This document shows, piece after piece, positions 57,301 to 64,000 of a DNA stretch of 64,000 nt. The notes under the pieces were generated by a model, which was not told the DNA's origin, did no database searches, and saw only the letters and a program-made list of their open reading frames with translations. Source of the DNA: Gymnorhina tibicen. Taxonomy: Eukaryota > Chordata > Aves > Passeriformes > Artamidae. A program made the translations under genes and the position numbers. The stretch covers positions 376,015 to 440,014 of the forward strand of contig VXAZ01009370.1 in NCBI GenBank assembly GCA_013399875.1, given 5' to 3'. Within the stretch, counting starts at the first letter, position 1. Every line of letters begins with the position of its first letter.

Positions 57301-60300
57301 ACCATCTGGTGTACCTGCAGCTCCACACAAGATACTCATCCTCAGGAAAATACTGGATACTGAGGAATGATGGACATGTGGGGTGAGATCACGATATGCT
57401 GGGGCATGTGCTCCTGCACTCCCCAGGCTCCTCATCCCCACAGAGCTGCACCCCAGGGGCACCATCCAAACCCTGGATGACCAGCGCAAACCTCACTGTG
57501 ACCACAGTGCAGAGGGCAGGGACACAGAGGGTTAGGAGCATCTTCAGGACAGAGAGGGTTGTCTGTGCAGTCAGGCAGTGCTCTGGCCCCTCCTCACAGC
57601 ACTGGTCAGCCACTCCACAAGATGAGGTGCTCTTCAGCACTGGAGAAGTGCAGGGTTAAAGGATGTTGATTATCCTGCCCAGGCTCGCTGTGACAGGCCT
57701 CACATGTGTTCAGTCACATCCAGATATGAAGCCACTCTGGAAACCGAGACATTTATTCAAAGGAGCAGCAGCACTGCACACACATCTGCCTGCGTAAAGG
57801 AGAACTTCAAAAGGGCTGACAGTCACAGAGCCCAGCAGTAACCTTTGGCTAATTAGCTGTCTTGATTTTCTTGCAGTTTATTTTTATACTTCTTGGGCTC
57901 TGAAATGCATTTACTGTAATGTCAGAAAGGCCGTGGTAAATACAAAGCTTTCTAGCAATAAGTATATCCACCCCACTGAGCTTTTGGGACTGACAGCTCC
58001 ACCTTGGTGTGGACCGGGTGGAGTGACAATGCTTTGCTGAGGTTTTTGTCTTGCACAGGATTTACTGAGACTGTGCTGGTGGAAATGATAAAGGCACCTG
58101 GGGCAAAGCAGGTATGGGCGTGGAGCACAGTGAGCACGGAGCAGAGGGCACCTGTAATGGTGCTTTCCTGAGGTCAAATCACAAATGAGCAGAAAAGACA
58201 GAGGGGTGAGGAAGTCTGCAGGATGCAAAGCCACGAGCCAGCTCGGCAAGGAGAGGCGAGGTCAAGAAAAGCAGAGAACCAGAAAGGAGGGAGTGATGCT
58301 GAACCTGCAGAGGGAAGCAGGTGGCACCCCATTCTAAGCATGAAGGAAATCATCAGTGGGAGCTGCAGTGCTCAGAGAGCCTGTAGGAGCCACAGAGCCT
58401 TCCTGCTCCTGGGCAGAGGAGAAAGAAGCCTGGAAAGATGCTCTGGTTAGATCTCAGTCAAGAAGGGATTTTCAAGTCCCACTGGGGTGGAAGATGACAG
58501 TGCCTACTGAAGCAGGTCACTCTGCCCCCCACCCCAGCTGTGCTCCATGTGTCACTGCACGGTGCCACAGACACCCTGTGTCAGAGGGGTTGTGACTCTC
58601 ACTGGCACCTGACACCCCAGGGCTTCCCTAACAAAGCCAACCCCTCCATTCCCGGCTGACACCCCCTCCATGCCAGCAGCTCCTGCACTCCACAGACTCT
58701 GCATGTCAGTGCTGCTGAATCCCACTCAGCCAAGGTGTTGGGGTCAAGGTGAGGGTGTGCACAGCCTGAGGTGCTCCTGCTTCTCTCTGTAGGGACATGC
58801 AGCCCACTCCTGCAGGGCATCTGCCTCCTGCAGGCCCCAGCCCTGGGGCTGGGCACAGACGTGGGACCAGGCTGAGCCGCACTGTGAGGAAACATGAAGG
58901 GTAAGAGAAGAGCCTCGTTATCTCTGTGCTGTGATCTCCAGCACAAACCACTCAACATGTGGCTCTCCCTGGACTGTGCACAGAGAAGATCAGTGGAAAG
59001 AAAACAGAGAAGAGACCAATGCATTAATGATCAGAAATGAGGCAACGCTCCTCTGTCCCCAGATCTAGCAAGGAGACTTCTGAGTCCCTGCAGATGGGTG
59101 GCAGGCACCCAGGACTTCAAACAGCTTCCCCCCCTCGGCTGCTCCTCCTGCCTGGCTGGGTGTCAGTCTCAGGACTGCCCTGTGCACCAGCTGGGAGAAC
59201 TCGGTGCCAATTAAAAACCAGGCTCTAGTATCCTTTGAACTGCAGAGAAACAAAACCCGTGAATTCAACCTTTGCCTTTTTTTTTCCCAAATGATGTCAG
59301 GAGTCGAGGAGACAGAACAGTGCTGAGTGCAATTGCTGTTGAAAGCTGCTGGCTGTTTCAGTGTGGTTCTTGAACTCCACCAGCGCAGCTGTGCTGGAGT
59401 CGGTAACTGCAAATCTTTAATTTTAAGGGTCAAATCATTATAGACTCTCTCAGTGAAGTTAATAGGAAGTTTACCTTTGACTCAGCTATGTAAAATCAAC
59501 AAGAAATTCCCAACTGATCATAGTGATACATGGTTCCATCTCCAATCCCAAGCGTCCCTTCCTACAAGTCAAACTCATATTTTCATTTTTAAACCCATTC
59601 TTACAGTTAGAGCTTGTGCTGCCTGATCAGAACCAAAATGTCTCAGATGGCTGGGCTGGATTTTGGGACTGACTTCAGCCAGCACTCAAATCTGTCTCTC
59701 CTCACTTCTGCTGAGGTTCAAGAATTTCAGGACTGAGCTCTCTGCTGGGATAATGCACCTGCAAGGCACAGTACAGCTCTGTTCAGGCGCTTGGTGTGCA
59801 GTTGGTTGGGCCCTGACTGCTTCTGAAAATCCCTTTGACCTCACCCAGGCACCTTAAAAGCCCTTTGTACCAACAACCCGCACCTGGGTTGCTTTAAATG
59901 ATGAATTCCATGGGGGCAGTTTCAAAGCATCTTAAATATCATCAGGTTTGTGAGCAGAGCAAGGCACTGTGGTACCCACAGTCCTAAAACCCCACACAGG
60001 GTGATGGTGAGCAGCAAGCACTGAAGGTTTCAGTGGCAAGGAAGGAGTTATTTCATTGCTCCAAGCAGAAAAGGAGAGACATGCAGCACCAAGCCCTCAC
60101 CCCTATGAGCCCTTTCATTGCCCATTTACCTCGGACAGATGTGTGTGATGCCTGTGTAATCCCAGCCCTCTGGCATGGCCAGAGCCAGGGCATGGTGCGG
60201 GGATCTTTTAAAGGAGTCGGTACCATTCGGGGAGGGAAGGTCCTGAGCTCGTAGGTCATGCATATATACCTGCACATACATTATTAATGCCCTCCACATG

Positions 60301-63300
60301 ACAGCTGCTGGCTGCATCTACAGACTCTCTCCACTGATGCCTCTCTCTGAGTCACGGCTGCGTAAAGCTCCTTGACAGACCTGGAGGATGAGAGATGTGG
60401 TAAAATCCCAAACATGAGTATTGCATCAAAGGTTTTGTGGTTATCAGAGCACAAATAACATCTCCCTCACAGTTCCAGGGGCAGGGTAGTGCTAGGGCTG
60501 TCTGACCACCCTCCTGGAGCACAGGGTCCATACTCAGGGGTGCAGTGTGTCAGGGCTAGTCCGAGATGCTCCACAGGAGTGCAGTGAGGTGGCCTGTCCA
60601 TGCTGCTGGCAGAGGAGCTGGGGAACTCAGCGAGGAGCTGGTGGGTGGACTTGAGTGGGATTTCTCCTGCATGGAGAGCTCAGCAGTCCTCCACGCATGC
60701 CTGGCTGTGTCAGTCAATCTTGGTTTAGCTGACACGCAGGACAGAGCCTCATGTGAGACTTCCAGAGGATGCTGCACACTGCTGGCGGGGGATTGCCCCA
60801 CGTACCTTCACGGACGGGCAGAACCACGCAGTGCAAGATGAAGAGGGATGGCTGGGACAGTCTCCCCTCTCCCAACCATCTTTCCTTTTTCATTACCATC
60901 TTTCTTATTCTCCCCAGGCCTTTCACCTGCTCTGAAGCTGCTGCTGCCTCAGCCACTCAAGATGAGCGAAGGATACGTGAGCACCCTGATGGACACAACA
61001 GCCACTTCCAGGTACCCTGCACTGCCACGGGCATTCATTTACAGACACTATTCCAACCAGTCCTTGAGGCTGGGCAGGAGGTTTTGCACCCATATTTTGC
61101 GGAAGCTCTGCTCTGGGGGATAGCTGTGGCCCTGAGGAATCAGCACTGGGCTCCAAGGCAGAGGGACCTGTATGGGGAGAAGACCCCATCCCACTCTGGG
61201 AATAGACAAGAAGTGAGACATCAGGGAGGATCACTACTTCCATAGCGGGTTTATTAGCAGAGAACTCTGCTCCTTCCAACTCCATCTCTCTGCAGAGTCA
61301 GTGACTCCCTCACCACGTATTACATTTTATTCTATAAGTGCAAAGCAATTTCCATTGAGGGTAGGGACACTGAAGCACAGAGAAAGGGGAGAATAATATC
61401 TCATCTGTCTTTAATCCCCACCATCCCAAAGGATCCTGGTGCCGTTTGCTTTACTTTCTATATGTATGCACAGTTAATTAGCGTTACCACAGAACTGCAG
61501 GTATTCTCAGACTTAGTAGAGGGAATATCTTGTAATAGAAGGGTAAGCAAATTGTTTCTGCTGTTTCCATTACAGCCAACTTTGATTATCCGGGGTAATG
61601 GGATAACAGGGACAAAGCAAAAACACAGATAACATGAGACCTATGCAAATTAAGCTGGGGGAAAACAAGTGATGCTGAGAGTAATGAAGGAAAGAAAGGT
61701 CAGTGATACTGATTAAGAGGCATGCAGATCCCTGGGTTAGCACTGCCCTAAGCTCACAAATCCATACACAGTGGTACCTGGGCACAGTAGTTATGGGGCA
61801 AATCTATAGGGTCTGGCACTGCGAGAGGGAAGCAGAGACATCCCCTGCACAGCAAAGCCAATCTGCAGCAGAGGGAGGCGAACTGCATTAATGCCGAGCA
61901 TTTCAAAGCCTCTCTGTGAGGGATTTGTCATTAAAATGAATAAGATTTGGGCACTCAACCCACCTCCTCCCTACACGAGCAGGAAGAAGCCCAATTTAAA
62001 GGTCAGCGTCTTAATGGTTTTCGCTGTGTATATACCGGGATAATTCCTCTCCAAACACAAATCCAGCACCTCCTCGGCGAGCCACAGCCTCTGTTTGAAG
62101 GAGCACAAGAGCATCCATAGCTGAGGAGGTACAGGAGTACAGACACGTAGAGCTTCTATATTGAAACAGGAGGGAAGAGGCTCCAACTTCACCTCCTTGC
62201 AATGCAGCCCAAGATGAGGAAAGGGAACAGCACTGGAGTTCCTCTGAAGTCCCTCATCTCAGCAAAGACCGGATTCACTCCACTCTGTCAAAGGGGATGT
62301 TCAAATCCTTGGCACCAGTATTGTGGAGGCAGCTCTGAAAAATCTCTGGTGGTGGGTGGATAAAAAGGGCACCAGTGGAGATGAGAAAGAAAGAAAGAAG
62401 AGAGGGAGGAATCTTAGAGGAAGAAGAACCTTCTTAATAGGTTTTATTGATTTAACCCAAAGAGAGAACAGTAGGGGGAAATACATGCCATTTAAATGTA
62501 AACCAGCAATAAAAATAATCATTAGAGTCATAATCTCAATCTGTTAGCATTTTATGTAGAAATGATCTTAATGGGAAATATTTTCTGAGTAAACTATTTG
62601 CATTTACTTAGTATGAAGGAGCCTCTTAAATATAACTCAATCATTATCACGGACTTTTTTTCAGGGGTTGTTTTCAGTACTCAGTTCTTGCAAGTGCCTG
62701 ATGATTTCACAGCCCCTGCAGAGCCTGACTTGGAGAAGCTGCTGGCCCACCCCAGCTGGGATCTCCTGTCCATATCCCTGTGGATGTTCCTGTTTCCATA
62801 CTGGAAATATCCGTGGACTTCAATGGCAGAAATCCTCACTCTCCACCCAAATGGTGATGAGACTTTGTGAATGGCCAAGGAGGCTGCATCACTTGCTCAG
62901 ATCTTTTGAGCTGTAATTGAGGAACAGTAACTTCAGAGCATGTTTCCAGGCCCTGCGTATTCCAGAAGAAGTGGGAACCACCTGACCATCTCCTTTAGCT
63001 TTCTCTTTTGTAAAAGAAGAGGAAAATGAGGGGTTTTCCCTTTGCGGACGAGCTGCAGGGCTGGCAGTGAAGATCCAGGGCAGGGAGCCCTTTCCTGGTG
63101 CGGGAGGGGAGATTGGATGTGTCCACCTGTATCTCAGAAGGAGCTTTCCTGGTCAGTGCCTTGTCCCCAGGATCAGTCCCCGTGGGGACACGGCGCTGCC
63201 CACGTGCAGGTGCTCAGGGGAGGTCACTGTCCCTACGACTCCCACGCCATGCACATCTCAGCCGCAAAGAAAGGAATAAGCACCCTCTTCTGCCTGGGAA

Positions 63301-63703
63301 TACCTTTTAATCTTCTTGCCAGATTTTCATACCCTAGTCCGGACTCCCAGCTGGGCCAGGTATGATCTCATTTAGCATTCCATGCACAGAGGCAGCTAAA
63401 CCAAGGCTGTTGTTTTATCCCATGCACTGGCAGGGGCTGGGGATGCTCTCCCTGATGGCACTGGGGGTTCTCACCACCCTGCAGCAGCCATACCTTGCCC
63501 CAGAAGGGAGAACATCCCATGGAGGCGGGCACCTGGACCAGCATCCCCAGTGCTGGGAAGCTCACCAGCCCCTTGCAGACCTGCTGGTGGCAGGACACTT
63601 GTGGGCAGCAGGTGCCAGAGCAGCAGCTCTCCACGGGCCAGGCAATGCCAGGGTGCCATGCCAGCAGCTGCCACTGGCAAAACCCACTGCAGCTCCTCGA
63701 GTG
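50791..63703. other. ELFN1 far 5' flank, no gene seen
   Basis: Non-coding sequence to near the window end. Several open frames exceed 150 codons (for example near 51.4-52.0, 52.6-53.2 and 54.7-55.3 kb), but none shows a known domain or splice context. Features seen are an (ATT)n run at 51305-51336, AT-rich stretches at 52040-52110 and 53190-53350 (the latter with a MEF2-like TTATAAATAG at 53229-53238), and a short CA run near 56698. I did not find the next genes known beyond ELFN1 in other amniotes (such as PSMG3). Confidence 0.6.
51305..51336. repeat. (ATT)n microsatellite
   Basis: About ten uninterrupted ATT units. Confidence 0.95.
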
Positions 63704-63778
63704 GGTCTGGCCCTGTGTCCACAGCCTCGGGAGCTGGTCTGGCCCTGTGTCCACAGCCTGGGGAGCTGGTCTGGCCCC
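63704..63778. repeat. 32-bp tandem repeat, about 2.3 copies
   Basis: The block ggtctggccctgtgtccaca plus gcctcgggagct starts at 63704, repeats at 63736 with one change, and begins a third time at 63768 (ggtctggcccc). The period is 32. Confidence 0.92.
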
Positions 63779-64000
63779 CGATGCCCTGCTCATCGCCAGG
63801 TCTCCAAACTCACAGTGGCCCTCACGCTGTGTGGGTAATTCAGGCTCGCAAGGGGGTTATTAAAATCCATTCAAAGCCAATGTCAGCCAGTTCGGTGTTA
63901 ATGTCAGTGGCTGAGAGGCACAGCAGGAGTGGGTGGAGAAGGGCTTTGATTTCCCCACTCTAATTTCCAAGCGGGGTGGGCTTGGCAGGCGGTGATGGGG

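Noticed and set aside
61330..61440. Possible further MIR-like fragment (gggacactgaagcacagagaaa)
   Set aside because: Only one short block resembles MIR; too little to call.
1..64000. CRISPR arrays, operons or bacterial mobile elements
   Set aside because: The window is vertebrate DNA. The only regularly spaced array (40638-40913) is a head-to-tail minisatellite without unique spacers.
25853..64000. Exons of the next genes known beyond ELFN1 (such as PSMG3)
   Set aside because: No open frame here matches that protein, so the neighbour probably lies outside the window.

Overview
The window is vertebrate nuclear DNA and almost certainly avian. Several CR1 retrotransposon relics carry 3' ends typical of birds, with an ATTCTATGA-like terminus and a block resembling TTGGAACTAGATGAT followed by TCCCTTCCAACCC. 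Coding density is very low, and the two recognisable genes show the known amniote arrangement of MAD1L1 and ELFN1 facing each other tail to tail. The species cannot be fixed from sequence alone.

Layout. Positions 1-4637 read as the last intron of MAD1L1 on the + strand. Its terminal coding exon (4638-4796) encodes the final 52 residues of the spindle-checkpoint protein MAD1, followed by a 3'UTR with a clear AATAAA at 5686. About 18.7 kb of non-coding DNA separates the two stop codons; it holds two orphan CpG-rich islands (about 10.3 and 18.1-18.7 kb), an AT-rich block with homeodomain and octamer motifs (11.7-12.0 kb), CR1 3' ends and an old SINE. ELFN1 lies on the - strand (23468-25852) as a single intronless coding exon for a 794-residue synaptic adhesion protein, with a T-rich 3'UTR below it. 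From 25.9 kb to the end of the window no further coding exon is recognisable. This stretch is most simply the 5' flank, or a 5'UTR intron, of ELFN1. It holds old CR1 and MIR-like repeats, a 23-bp minisatellite of 12 exact-length units (40638-40913), a CpG cluster near 46 kb that could be a distal ELFN1 promoter, and AT-rich blocks that look like conserved enhancers.

The two genes do not form a pathway. MAD1 acts in mitotic checkpoint signalling at kinetochores. ELFN1 is a postsynaptic LRR/fibronectin-III protein that recruits presynaptic group III metabotropic glutamate receptors. They are only neighbours in a conserved synteny block.

I found no undescribed protein-coding system. The remaining items are regulatory candidates, repeat structures and gene-model questions. 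The regulatory calls are motif-based and weak without conservation or chromatin data.
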